From an uncultured Muribaculaceae bacterium (GTDB lineage: Bacteria; Bacteroidota; Bacteroidia; Bacteroidales; Muribaculaceae), in the NCBI GenBank assembly GCA_910587915.1, contig CAJUOB010000020.1, positions 1 through 49,203 on the forward strand: a stretch of 49,203 bases of DNA, in the 5' to 3' direction. A program made the position numbers and the translations under genes. The notes under the pieces are model-generated. The model did no database searches and was not told where the DNA came from. It saw nothing but the letters and a program-made list of their open reading frames with translations. Below are positions 34,470 through 42,229 of this stretch, piece after piece. Position 1 is the first letter of the stretch. The number at the start of each line of letters is the position of its first letter.

Positions 34470-35954
34470 ATGAACCCTACCTTCGATATGGTGGCCAAAA
34501 CTTTCCAGGGACTGGAGGAAGTGCTGGCCGAAGAGCTCCGTGGCCTCGGGGCCGAAAATGTGATGCCCGGCAAACGCATGGTGAGCTTCACCGGCGATAA
34601 AGCCATGATGTACAAGGCCAATATGTGCTGCCGCACAGCCCTGCGCATTCTTAAACCGATCTATACATTCCGCGCCACCGACCCCGATAGCCTCTATGAG
34701 GCCGTCAAGGGCTTCGACTGGGGTTCGCTGCTCAATGAGGACAAGACATTCGCCATCGACACCACGGTGTACAGCGACGAATTCCGCAATTCGCAGTTTG
34801 TCACCTACAGGGTGAAGGATGCTATCGTCGACTGGTTCCGCGATCACAACGACGACGGCCGTCGACCCGGCGTCCGCATCGAGGGTGCCGACATAATGCT
34901 CAACGTACACATATCGGGCCGCGATGTCACCCTGTCGCTTGACTCTTCGGGCGAATCGCTCCACAAGCGCGGATGGCGCAAAGCTCAGACCGAAGCTCCC
35001 ATCAACGAGGTGCTCGCAGCCGGCATGATTCTAATGAGCGGCTGGCGAGGCGAAACTCCATTTGTCGACCCCATGTGCGGTTCGGGAACGTTCGTTATCG
35101 AGGCTGCTTTGATTGCCGCAGGAATAGCACCCGGCATATACCGCAAGAGCTTCGCGTTCGAGACATGGCCCGATTTCGACCCCGAGTTGCTCGAGGAAAT
35201 ATACAACGACGACTCCGCCGAACGCGAGGTAACCGTACCCATCGTTGCCGCCGACATACAGCGCCGAGCCATCGAAATATCGATGGAGAACGCCAAGAGT
35301 GCAGGTGTGGACCGTTACATCACATTCGAGAAAAAACCGATCGAGGACTGGACTCAGGCACCGTCGCCCGCCGGTGTGCTTATCACCAATCCCCCCTACG
35401 GCAAGCGCATATCGGCCGACGACATGAATGGCCTCTATGGAACCATCGGCACCAAACTCAAGCACGTATTCCAGGGATATCACGCTTGGATCATCGGATA
35501 TCAGGACGAGTACTTCCATGAAATCGGTCTCGCGCCATCGCAGAAAATCGCCCTCAATAACGGCGGCCTCGACTGTGAACTCCGTGAGTATGTGATTTTC
35601 GAAGGCACAAAACGCAATTTCCGTGTCGCCGGAGGCCGTATCAAAGATGAAGATCGCCCGGCACGCAAAGCGGCTCCAAAAGGACGCAAGGATGGCGAAC
35701 GACGCCCCTTCGACCGCAAACCGCGCACCGACGACCGCAAACCTTTCGACCGCAAACCACGCACCGACGACCGTCGCCCTGCCGACCGCAAGCCATTCGA
35801 CCGTAAACCGCGTACAGACGCCGAAGCTCCCGAAAAGAAAGAGCGCCGTCCACTCGACCTCAACCGCCTCGGTCGCACTCCGTCGATCTCGGCTGATAAG
35901 GAAATCGTGGTGAACCGCCCCGCTTGGCGTGCACGCAAGAAAAAAGATCAATAA
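34470..35954 (+). CDS. THUMP-domain class I RNA methyltransferase (RlmL-type) with charged repeat tail
   Basis: A 494-residue protein. Residues about 1-160 form the THUMP and ferredoxin-like RNA-binding part (MVAKTFQGLEEVLAEELRGLG). The SAM-dependent methyltransferase domain has DPMCGSGTFVIEAAL for cofactor binding and NPPYGKR as the catalytic N6/N2 motif. This matches the N-terminal half of RlmL, which modifies G2445 of 23S rRNA; here it is monofunctional, without the RlmK half. From about residue 390 the protein ends in a basic low-complexity tail with repeated FDRKPRTDD units, closing with WRARKKKDQ. The tail probably helps bind rRNA. Upstream is a clear -7 box; purD follows after 68 bp. 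Confidence 0.88.
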   Translation: MNPTFDMVAKTFQGLEEVLAEELRGLGAENVMPGKRMVSFTGDKAMMYKANMCCRTALRILKPIYTFRATDPDSLYEAVKGFDWGSLLNEDKTFAIDTTVYSDEFRNSQFVTYRVKDAIVDWFRDHNDDGRRPGVRIEGADIMLNVHISGRDVTLSLDSSGESLHKRGWRKAQTEAPINEVLAAGMILMSGWRGETPFVDPMCGSGTFVIEAALIAAGIAPGIYRKSFAFETWPDFDPELLEEIYNDDSAEREVTVPIVAADIQRRAIEISMENAKSAGVDRYITFEKKPIEDWTQAPSPAGVLITNPPYGKRISADDMNGLYGTIGTKLKHVFQGYHAWIIGYQDEYFHEIGLAPSQKIALNNGGLDCELREYVIFEGTKRNFRVAGGRIKDEDRPARKAAPKGRKDGERRPFDRKPRTDDRKPFDRKPRTDDRRPADRKPFDRKPRTDAEAPEKKERRPLDLNRLGRTPSISADKEIVVNRPAWRARKKKDQ

Positions 35955-35990
35955 TCTGTACCCGCTATTCCCAATACATATCCCATATAT

Positions 35991-36011
35991 AATTCATAAT
36001 TCACAATTCAT
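35991..36011. repeat. Second copy of the ATTCATAATTCA-type intergenic repeat
   Basis: A run of AATTCATAATTCAC-type units lies 12 bp before the purD start codon. The same unit builds the inverted repeat between rnz and tadA (24027-24144). Short AT-rich intergenic repeats of this sort could affect local transcription or be remnants of a dispersed element. Confidence 0.5.
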
Positions 36012-36022
36012 ATAAAGAGAAG

Positions 36023-37306
36023 ATGAATGTACTTTTGCTCGGCAGCGGCGGCCGTGAGTGCGCCCTCGCCTGGAAACTTAGCCAAAGCCCGCTGATGGGC
36101 AAATTCTTCATTGCTCCCGGAAACGCTGGAACATCGGCCTACGGCACAAACCTCGACATCAAGCCTACCGATTTCCCCGCTGTAGCCAAGGCAATCGCCG
36201 AAAACGATATCGACCTCGTAATAGCCGGCAACGAAGACCCTCTCGTGCTCGGTCTGCGCGAATTTCTCGCCTCATGCCCCGATCCTAAGGTTGCATCCGT
36301 GCTGATGCTCGGTCCCGGCAAAGCAGGTGCGGCACTCGAGGGCTCCAAAGACTTCGCCAAGGGCTTCATGGCTCGTCATGGCATCCCTACCGCCCGCTAT
36401 TTCACTGTCACAGCCGACAATGTGGAGCAAGGCGACCAATTCCTCGAAAGCCTTAGCGCTCCCTACGTGCTCAAAGCCGACGGCCTCGCCGCAGGAAAAG
36501 GTGTGCTCATTGTCCCCACCCTCGAAGAAGCCAAAGCCGATCTGCGCACCATGCTTGCAGGTCAGTTCGGCCAGGCATCGGCCACAGTAGTGATCGAGGA
36601 ATTCCTTTCGGGCATCGAATGCTCGGTATTCGTACTCACCGACGGCGCCGGCAACTACATGATTCTTCCCGAAGCCAAGGACTATAAGCGTATCGGCGAA
36701 GGCGACACAGGCCTCAACACCGGCGGCATGGGAGCCGTCAGCCCGGTACCCTTCTGCACCCCGGCTTTCATGGAGAAAATCCGCACCCGCATAGTGGAGC
36801 CTACCGTCAAAGGTCTCCAGGAAGAAGGCATCGATTACCGCGGATTCATATTCCTCGGCCTGATCGACTGCGCCGGAGAGCCCTATGTGATTGAATACAA
36901 CGTGCGCATGGGCGACCCCGAAACAGAAGTCGTGATGCCCCGCATCGCATCCGACCTTCTTCCCGTTGCACTCGCGGCTGCAAAAGGCGACCTCGCAGGC
37001 CAGACGCTCGACACCGATCCGCGCACAGCGGTCACCGTCATGGCCGTATCTGGCGGATACCCCGGCGACTACGCCAAGGGACTGCCCATATCGGGCAATC
37101 TCACTCCCGAAAAGTCGATAGTGTTCCACGCCGGAACAAAAGCTACTCCCGACACTGTCACTGCCGGTGGTCGCGTACTCGCCGTCACATCCTACGGCGA
37201 CAGCATAGCATCTGCGGTAGCACAGTCCTACGCTTCGCTGGCCGACATCCACTTCGACGGCATGTACTTCCGCCGCGACATAGGCCAGGACCTGCAGAAA
37301 CTCTGA
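36023..37306 (+). CDS. purD: Phosphoribosylamine-glycine ligase
   Basis: A 427-residue ATP-grasp enzyme of purine synthesis that joins 5-phosphoribosylamine and glycine. The N-terminus MNVLLLGSGGRECALAWKLSQSP is the diagnostic PurD opening. ATP-grasp motifs include VLKADGLAAGKGVLI, VVIEEFLSGIECSVF, NTGGMGAVSPVP and EYNVRMGDPETEVVMPR with the metal-binding Glu and Asn. Length is normal. A purine-rich AAGAGAAG just upstream of the ATG is the only Shine-Dalgarno-like sequence I noticed. The membrane-protein gene begins 1 nt after its stop codon. Confidence 0.97.
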   Translation: MNVLLLGSGGRECALAWKLSQSPLMGKFFIAPGNAGTSAYGTNLDIKPTDFPAVAKAIAENDIDLVIAGNEDPLVLGLREFLASCPDPKVASVLMLGPGKAGAALEGSKDFAKGFMARHGIPTARYFTVTADNVEQGDQFLESLSAPYVLKADGLAAGKGVLIVPTLEEAKADLRTMLAGQFGQASATVVIEEFLSGIECSVFVLTDGAGNYMILPEAKDYKRIGEGDTGLNTGGMGAVSPVPFCTPAFMEKIRTRIVEPTVKGLQEEGIDYRGFIFLGLIDCAGEPYVIEYNVRMGDPETEVVMPRIASDLLPVALAAAKGDLAGQTLDTDPRTAVTVMAVSGGYPGDYAKGLPISGNLTPEKSIVFHAGTKATPDTVTAGGRVLAVTSYGDSIASAVAQSYASLADIHFDGMYFRRDIGQDLQKL

Positions 37307-37307
37307 C

Positions 37308-38297
37308 ATGCCATCCATCAAGGCAGCATTAGTCACACGTATACTCCATAGCAAGGGCACAGCACTATCAATGGTGCTGTTGTCGCTTGCCGGTTTCATC
37401 GTGTCCTACTGCAGCGGCAGCGTCATGAGTATCACAGGCGACAAAGGCACCGTTTTCCCATCGGCCAACGAATGGTTTTCGGCCGGGTTGCCCGATTTCG
37501 CCGCTGCGATCGCATCCTTCGGCCTGTCGCTGTTCCTCATGGTGTCGGTCTGCAAGATTTTCAACGTCCTGCGCTCCCTCACATGGCTGCATGTGGCATT
37601 TTTCAGCCTCATGCAAGCCGCCACTCCCGGTCTCGCTGTTCAATTCTACACCGGCAGTATGCTCCTGCCTGTGGTATTGGTCGGCATACTGCTTCTGCTC
37701 GGCACCTACCGCGAGCCTCGGGCCACACGGCAGATATTCCTTATATTCTTCCTTCTGTCGCTTGCAGCCACCACTCAATATTGCTACGCCGTCTATGCCA
37801 TAGTTTTCTTCATGGGATGCGCGCAGATGCAGATATTCAACGGCCGCACCATCACCGCAGCATTGCTCGGCATCATATCGCCATGGTGGATACTGCTCGG
37901 CTTCGGACTCATATCGCCGGCCGACATCCATCTGCCGTCTTTCACAAGCATTTTCAGTGCCATCGGTTCAGGATCCACATTGCTGCTACTTATCGCAGTA
38001 GGCATCAGTGCCTTCATCATGGTGCTCGCGCTTATCCTCAATGTGTTCCGCACAATAGCCTACAACGCCCGGGCCCGAGCCGTCAACGGCGTTTTCACCG
38101 TCCTGTCGCTTGTCACTCTTGTGGCTTGCGCAGCCGACTACCGCAATCTCATTTCCTATATACCCCTCCTCAATTTCTGCGCCGCCCTGCAGGCTGCACA
38201 CTACTTCGCCACCCATAGGGCCGAAAAGTCGTGCATAGCCATATTGCTGGTCATGGCCGCTTACATAGCTCTCTACATATGTCAAAGAGTAATCTGA
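37308..38297 (+). CDS. Multipass membrane protein, function unknown
   Basis: A 329-residue protein made almost wholly of hydrophobic helices, about nine to eleven of them (for example ALSMVLLSLAGFIVSYCSG, LLPVVLVGILLLLGTY, IFLIFFLLSLAATTQYCYAVYAIVFFMG and STLLLLIAVGISAFIMVLALILNVF). I see no charged catalytic pattern or transporter signature. The ATG at 37308 lies 1 nt after the purD stop codon, and its 3' end overlaps pdxB by 19 bp, so it is the middle gene of a purD / membrane protein / pdxB transcript. Similar orphan membrane proteins occur in Bacteroidota; I cannot name a function. Confidence 0.75.
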   Translation: MPSIKAALVTRILHSKGTALSMVLLSLAGFIVSYCSGSVMSITGDKGTVFPSANEWFSAGLPDFAAAIASFGLSLFLMVSVCKIFNVLRSLTWLHVAFFSLMQAATPGLAVQFYTGSMLLPVVLVGILLLLGTYREPRATRQIFLIFFLLSLAATTQYCYAVYAIVFFMGCAQMQIFNGRTITAALLGIISPWWILLGFGLISPADIHLPSFTSIFSAIGSGSTLLLLIAVGISAFIMVLALILNVFRTIAYNARARAVNGVFTVLSLVTLVACAADYRNLISYIPLLNFCAALQAAHYFATHRAEKSCIAILLVMAAYIALYICQRVI

Positions 38298-39292
38298 ACA
38301 TCATCGTCGAGGCCAACGTGCCTTTTGTGCGTGGTCTGCTCGACCCCTACGTTTCCGTGCGCTACCTCAAACCCGAGGAAATAACTCCGGCTGAAGTAAA
38401 AAATACCGATGCCATGATCATCCGCACACGCACACGGTGCGACGAAGGTCTCCTCGTGCGATCCAAATGCAAACTGATAGCCACCGCAACAATCGGCACC
38501 GACCACATCAACCTCGACTACTGCCGGCGCATTGGTGTAACAGTGGTAAATGCCCCCGGATGCAATGCCGCAGCTGTGGCTCAGTATGTCATGGCATCGC
38601 TCGTTCAGGTGGTCAACCGACCTCTCGGCGACCTCACAATAGCCATAATCGGGCTCGGACACGTCGGATCGATCGTAGAGAACTGGGCACGCGGATTCGA
38701 CATGAAAGTACTCCGCTACGACCCACCGCGCCAACGCGAGGAAGGCGGCGACGACTGGGCCGATCTCGACACCATTGCACGTCAGGCCGACATCATCACA
38801 TTCCACACACCGCTCACTCGCGAAGGCGACGACAAGACCTTCCATATGGTCGACGAAGCATTCCTGCGCACTCTGCGCCGCGCTCCCATAATGGTGAACA
38901 CCGCACGTGGTGAAATATTCGACACTGAGGCTGTAATTGCCGCTAAAGACGCCGGACTCATAGGACCATTGGTGGTCGACTGCTGGGAATCGGAACCCCG
39001 CATCGACACCGACCTTCTCGCCCGTTGCGCTGTCGCAACCCCACATATCGCCGGCTACTCCCGCGAAGGAAAAATCCGTGCCTCTCAGACAGTCCTCGAT
39101 GCCGTCACAACATTCTACATGCTGCCGCGCGTAACCATCGATGCTCCCATTCCGGCGGCACCTCCGCGCACCGTAACCATCGACGCGCTCCTCGACAGCT
39201 TCGATCCCATGCCACTGACCGAAGCCTTGAAAGCATCCCCCGACACCTTCGAAGCCCAGCGCAACACCTACCCCCTCCGCCACGAGCTCTAA
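38279..39292 (+). CDS. pdxB: Erythronate-4-phosphate dehydrogenase
   Basis: A 337-residue NAD-dependent D-2-hydroxyacid dehydrogenase of the DXP-dependent vitamin B6 pathway, which oxidises 4-phosphoerythronate. The N-terminus NIIVEANVPFVRGLLDPYVSVRYL and the substrate-region sequence TATIGTDHINLDYCRRIGV are PdxB-like. The Rossmann motif is GLGHVGSIVENWARG. Active-site residues appear as NTARGEIFD (Arg), CWESEP (Glu) and TPHIAGYSREGK (His). The PdxB-type C-terminal dimer domain is present. The ATG at 38279 overlaps the membrane-protein gene by 19 bp. Confidence 0.94.
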   Translation: MSKSNLNIIVEANVPFVRGLLDPYVSVRYLKPEEITPAEVKNTDAMIIRTRTRCDEGLLVRSKCKLIATATIGTDHINLDYCRRIGVTVVNAPGCNAAAVAQYVMASLVQVVNRPLGDLTIAIIGLGHVGSIVENWARGFDMKVLRYDPPRQREEGGDDWADLDTIARQADIITFHTPLTREGDDKTFHMVDEAFLRTLRRAPIMVNTARGEIFDTEAVIAAKDAGLIGPLVVDCWESEPRIDTDLLARCAVATPHIAGYSREGKIRASQTVLDAVTTFYMLPRVTIDAPIPAAPPRTVTIDALLDSFDPMPLTEALKASPDTFEAQRNTYPLRHEL

Positions 39293-39301
39293 TCCCCACA
39301 C

Positions 39302-39323
39302 AAAAAAGACCGCGTAAGCGGTC
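39302..39323 (-). terminator. GTAA-capped hairpin, terminator-like on the minus strand
   Basis: GACCGC (39308-39313) pairs with GCGGTC (39318-39323) around a GTAA (GNRA) tetraloop. AAAAAA precedes it, so on the minus strand the stem is followed by TTTTTT and reads as a terminator. It sits 15 nt after the pdxB stop codon; on the plus strand it lacks a U tract. Confidence 0.5.
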
Positions 39324-39332
39324 ATCACAATA

Positions 39333-39380
39333 GTATGCCATAGCAGCGGGCCGCGCGAGCGGTCCGCTGCTATGGTATAC
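39333..39380. ncRNA. 22-bp hairpin capped by a GCGA tetraloop
   Basis: Bases 39333-39354 pair with 39359-39380 along 22 consecutive positions with two G-U pairs (for the plus-strand transcript), closed by a GCGA loop. No U tract follows on either strand. It stands 9 nt from a smaller GNRA-capped hairpin. It could be a processed 3' end, an RNA element or a protein-bound palindrome; no known RNA family is recognised. Bases 39381-39487 hold nothing else I can name. Confidence 0.45.
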
Positions 39381-39487
39381 ACAAACGCCGACCAACACCA
39401 TCATCATCGGAAAAAGCCCCCACTCCCAAATATGAGGCACCGAAACGACGCGTCCATCGGATCTGCAAAGATTTTTCTCAACAACTA

Positions 39488-39518
39488 TTGACTTTTATCA
39501 ATTCTTGTTGTATATTTG
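39488..39518 (+). promoter_or_regulatory. Promoter of the small-protein pair
   Basis: TTG (39488-39490), a 20-nt spacer and TATATTTG (39511-39518) form a consensus Bacteroidota promoter. The predicted start is near 39523, about 16 nt before the ATG at 39539. Confidence 0.75.
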
Positions 39519-39538
39519 CAGCATCAAAAAATCAAACT

Positions 39539-39946
39539 ATGAAAAACACGACCATTGCCCGCAACTCCGAATTCATTTCCATATGCCTCGAAATAATACG
39601 TCGCGACACAGCATCTGGCATCAGACCTTCGATCACAGCCGTACTCAACGAAGCCATTCATCGGCATCCACGCTGCCACTACGCGAGCTATGAACACACC
39701 TCGCGCATGCTACACCTCATTGAGCGAAAGGGCATTGATTCAATCCCCCGCAAACTTCAGCGGCTAAAATGGCAAGAGATCAGCAATCAAGTGAAGGAAG
39801 CCATGGATGGGCCTCGAAAGCTCCCCTTCGACAAAGCCCTGACCTTTGTACTCGGCTTCCGACGTCCATCACGATTCTACTTCGACACAGCGCACGCCCT
39901 GCGCATCATCAGGCCACATATACACTTCCGCCTCTGCGCAAACTAA
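39539..39946 (+). CDS. Small basic protein, function unknown
   Basis: A 135-residue protein rich in Arg, His and Lys (KNTTIARNSEFISICLEIIRR at the start; FVLGFRRPSRFYFDTAHALRIIRPHIHF at the end), mostly helical, without signal peptide or membrane segment. The charge and helical pattern would suit nucleic-acid binding, but I find no defined helix-turn-helix. The ATG at 39539 is set by the promoter at 39488-39518; the longer frame starts inside the promoter. It is followed after 38 bp by a second small gene. I do not recognise the family. Confidence 0.65.
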   Translation: MKNTTIARNSEFISICLEIIRRDTASGIRPSITAVLNEAIHRHPRCHYASYEHTSRMLHLIERKGIDSIPRKLQRLKWQEISNQVKEAMDGPRKLPFDKALTFVLGFRRPSRFYFDTAHALRIIRPHIHFRLCAN

Positions 39947-39984
39947 ATTGCATTTTATCAATCACAACTACTATAATTACCGAA

Positions 39985-40386
39985 ATGATTATCGCACTAT
40001 CAATATCGCGTATCGCCGACAGCATATACGCACGTTCCGCTCTCGACGCCACCATCAAAGGCACCGACATCCCCGCAGCACTCACACGCGACAGAGCCGA
40101 AGCGCTCCACCGTGTCATATCCGACGTTGCAGCAGAAACCATTGCGACACTTGGTCCGTCGGTCCTATCCACCGACCTGTCCGACAGCGATATAATAACC
40201 ATCGACTACGCCATCAGCCATGCCGACGCGGCAGTAGCATGCCTTCGCACAAATATCGAGACAGCCATCGTATGCGCCACACTCGCCCGCATCACCGCAG
40301 CAGCAGATCTACCGCTTGCCCAGTGGTATGCATCCCTCGCCCGTATAGCCGACACATCTCTCCCCGGCCGCATCGCCCGCTGCTGA
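39985..40386 (+). CDS. Small helical protein, function unknown
   Basis: A 133-residue Ala-rich helical protein, net acidic, with no signal peptide. It starts MIIALSISRIADSIYARSA and contains long helices such as RDRAEALHRVISDVAAETIATL and HADAAVACLRTNIETAIVCATLARI. The ATG at 39985 is preferred; the open frame back to 39769 overlaps the previous gene. It is probably cotranscribed with the basic protein before it. It ends 6 bp from the convergent ATP-grasp gene. The family is not recognised; a phage- or element-derived origin is possible but unsupported. Confidence 0.6.
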   Translation: MIIALSISRIADSIYARSALDATIKGTDIPAALTRDRAEALHRVISDVAAETIATLGPSVLSTDLSDSDIITIDYAISHADAAVACLRTNIETAIVCATLARITAAADLPLAQWYASLARIADTSLPGRIARC

Positions 40387-40392
40387 CTCAAG

Positions 40393-41499
40393 CTAAAGCA
40401 GGTCGACAGCAAATGAGAATCCCGACCCCGGCGGCACGAGATTCAGATGCCCCCCTCGGAGACGTCCGTTGAAAACATCGGCAGTATCATCGATCCGCAT
40501 TTCAGATATCCCGAAATGCCCGTGGGCGCCATTGGCTACATAGCGATCATAAAAACGGGCGCACAGATGCCCCATGGTCATGCGCAGATTCATTTCCACC
40601 ACAGGCACAAATGGCGCATCCGCATCGTCGACCGCCATCATGTCGATGCCCAGCGGCCCACAGTACGCATCGCCTATCATATCTTCGAGAATAGCGGGAA
40701 GAGCCTTGGCAACCGCATCGAATTGTTTTTCGCCCGCTTTCTCGCAAATCATGGCACGAAGTTCGGGCTCGGGAGCAAGAATATTGCCGGTATACACCCC
40801 GAGCCCGGCAGTGTCGAACACCGACAGTCCGGCCGGCAGACACCTACCATGGTCCATCTTGAAAAGCATGGCAAAATCGAGCGTCTTCCTATAGTGCGGC
40901 TCGGCCATGATAGAACCTTGACGTCGTATCATCCCTTCGACCATGGTCCGCTGAGCCTCGAAAGTGGCAGCTTCGACTGCTACCATGCCACGCCCCGACG
41001 AAGACCACGGCTGCTTGACGATGGCCCGCGGATATCGATCAAGGAATGACTTCAGTTCGTCGGCAGCCACGATTTCCCTCGCAGGAAGCCCGATACCGGT
41101 AGCCTCATGCAGCCGCCGTGCTATCTCCGATGCCGTCCGGCGATGCGAAAGACGCCGCATCGCATCCAGACATTTATCATCGGGAAGCACGCTGTCGGCA
41201 AAACCAAGCCGACGGAACACCGTCCGCGAAGCCTTCGACCATCCCCACGGAGCAGGACGATATTTCTCCACACAGTAATCGAACACATCGATATCCATGC
41301 CGAAGAGGTCTTTAATGCCATCGAGCCACGCCGCATTTATACCCGAAGCAACAAAGCGGTCGCCATCGGCGCCGAACCACAGCGGCAGAGCCTCGCCGCT
41401 ACGGCGCAACCGCACGGCGGCCGGCGGCGCGGTGTAGCGCTCGAGGTCGCGGGCCAGTGCAAGATCGTTTTCCGGGAAAAAAAGATGCAGGTCAGACAT
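40393..41499 (-). CDS. ATP-grasp-like protein of unknown substrate
   Basis: A 368-residue cytoplasmic protein. The C-terminal two thirds read as an ATP-grasp fold: AIVKQPWSSSGRGMVAVE (lysine and glycine-rich loop), a central strand SIMAEPHYRKTLDFAMLF, and CGPLGIDMMAV with VVEMNLRMTMG, giving the metal-binding Glu and Asn. The N-terminal part (MSDLHLFFPENDLALARDL) is a putative pre-ATP-grasp domain. ATP-grasp enzymes join a carboxylate to an amine or thiol through an acyl phosphate. Its ATG overlaps truA by 8 nt, and truA overlaps speA, so it ends the speA-truA transcript. Polyamine or peptide ligation is a speculation from context only. Confidence 0.6.
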   Translation of the reverse strand: MSDLHLFFPENDLALARDLERYTAPPAAVRLRRSGEALPLWFGADGDRFVASGINAAWLDGIKDLFGMDIDVFDYCVEKYRPAPWGWSKASRTVFRRLGFADSVLPDDKCLDAMRRLSHRRTASEIARRLHEATGIGLPAREIVAADELKSFLDRYPRAIVKQPWSSSGRGMVAVEAATFEAQRTMVEGMIRRQGSIMAEPHYRKTLDFAMLFKMDHGRCLPAGLSVFDTAGLGVYTGNILAPEPELRAMICEKAGEKQFDAVAKALPAILEDMIGDAYCGPLGIDMMAVDDADAPFVPVVEMNLRMTMGHLCARFYDRYVANGAHGHFGISEMRIDDTADVFNGRLRGGHLNLVPPGSGFSFAVDLL

Positions 41500-42229
41500 A
41501 TGTCACATCCCACAGAAAAAGCGGCCCGGCAGGCATCGAGGTACCGGCGGCACATCGGTCCTTGCGGTCGAGAATGGCAAGCACGCCCTCGGGCGCAATC
41601 TTTCCCCGGCCTACATCGACCAGCGTGCCCACAACTGCGCGCACCATATTACGCAGAAAGCGGTCGGCCACAATTTCGAAATACCAGCGGCCGTCGCCCT
41701 CAGGCACCCACACAGCCCGACGCAGATCGCATATGTTGGTCTTCACATCGGTATGCAACTTGGAGAACGAAGTGAAATCCCGCCGTCCGACAATAAGCTC
41801 GGCGCCCCGGTTCATGGCATCGAAGTCGAGAGTCGGGGGCGCCTGCCACGACAGATCGCCAGTGAAGGGATTCTTCACCGTATGCACGAAGTAACGGTAG
41901 GTGCGCTCGGTAGCATCGAAGCGCGCATGCGCATCGGGCGCAACCGGCTCGAACGAGAAAATAGCTATATCACGGCCACACAGACTGTTGAGCGAACGCA
42001 AGAATGTACCTTCGCGCGGGTCGAAATCATCGGGGAAGTCTACGTGTGCCACCATCATGCGGGCATTCACACCCGCATCGGTCCGACCGGCTCCGGTCAC
42101 AGCCACCGCCCGACGCATCAAGGTGCCCAGCGAGTCCTCTATGACACCCTGCACAGTCACCGCTCCAGGCTGCACCTGCCAGCCATGGAAAGGCGCACCA
42201 CGGTAGGCCAGCCGCATGAACCATCTCAT
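41492..42229 (-). CDS. truA: tRNA pseudouridine(38-40) synthase
   Basis: A 245-residue enzyme isomerising uridines 38-40 in the tRNA anticodon arm. The N-terminus LAYRGAPFHGWQVQP and the catalytic-Asp motif GAGRTDAGVNARMMVAHVD are the TruA signatures; later motifs include DFTSFSK and FLRNMVRAVVGTLVDVGRG. The ATG at 42229 overlaps the speA stop codon (ATGA), and its own 3' end overlaps the ATP-grasp gene. Confidence 0.96.
   Translation of the reverse strand: MRWFMRLAYRGAPFHGWQVQPGAVTVQGVIEDSLGTLMRRAVAVTGAGRTDAGVNARMMVAHVDFPDDFDPREGTFLRSLNSLCGRDIAIFSFEPVAPDAHARFDATERTYRYFVHTVKNPFTGDLSWQAPPTLDFDAMNRGAELIVGRRDFTSFSKLHTDVKTNICDLRRAVWVPEGDGRWYFEIVADRFLRNMVRAVVGTLVDVGRGKIAPEGVLAILDRKDRCAAGTSMPAGPLFLWDVTYV

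Noticed and set aside
34401..34964. N-terminal extension of the FAD oxidoreductase frame
   Set aside because: The extra 188 codons are antisense to the methyltransferase gene and lie upstream of both the signal peptide and the promoter.
36272..37399. 375-codon minus-strand frame opposite purD
   Set aside because: Antisense to purD, whose motifs are complete; no promoter or family match.
39302..39380. tRNA or known riboswitch reading of the hairpin pair
   Set aside because: There is no cloverleaf, no T-loop sequence and no match to a riboswitch core that I know.
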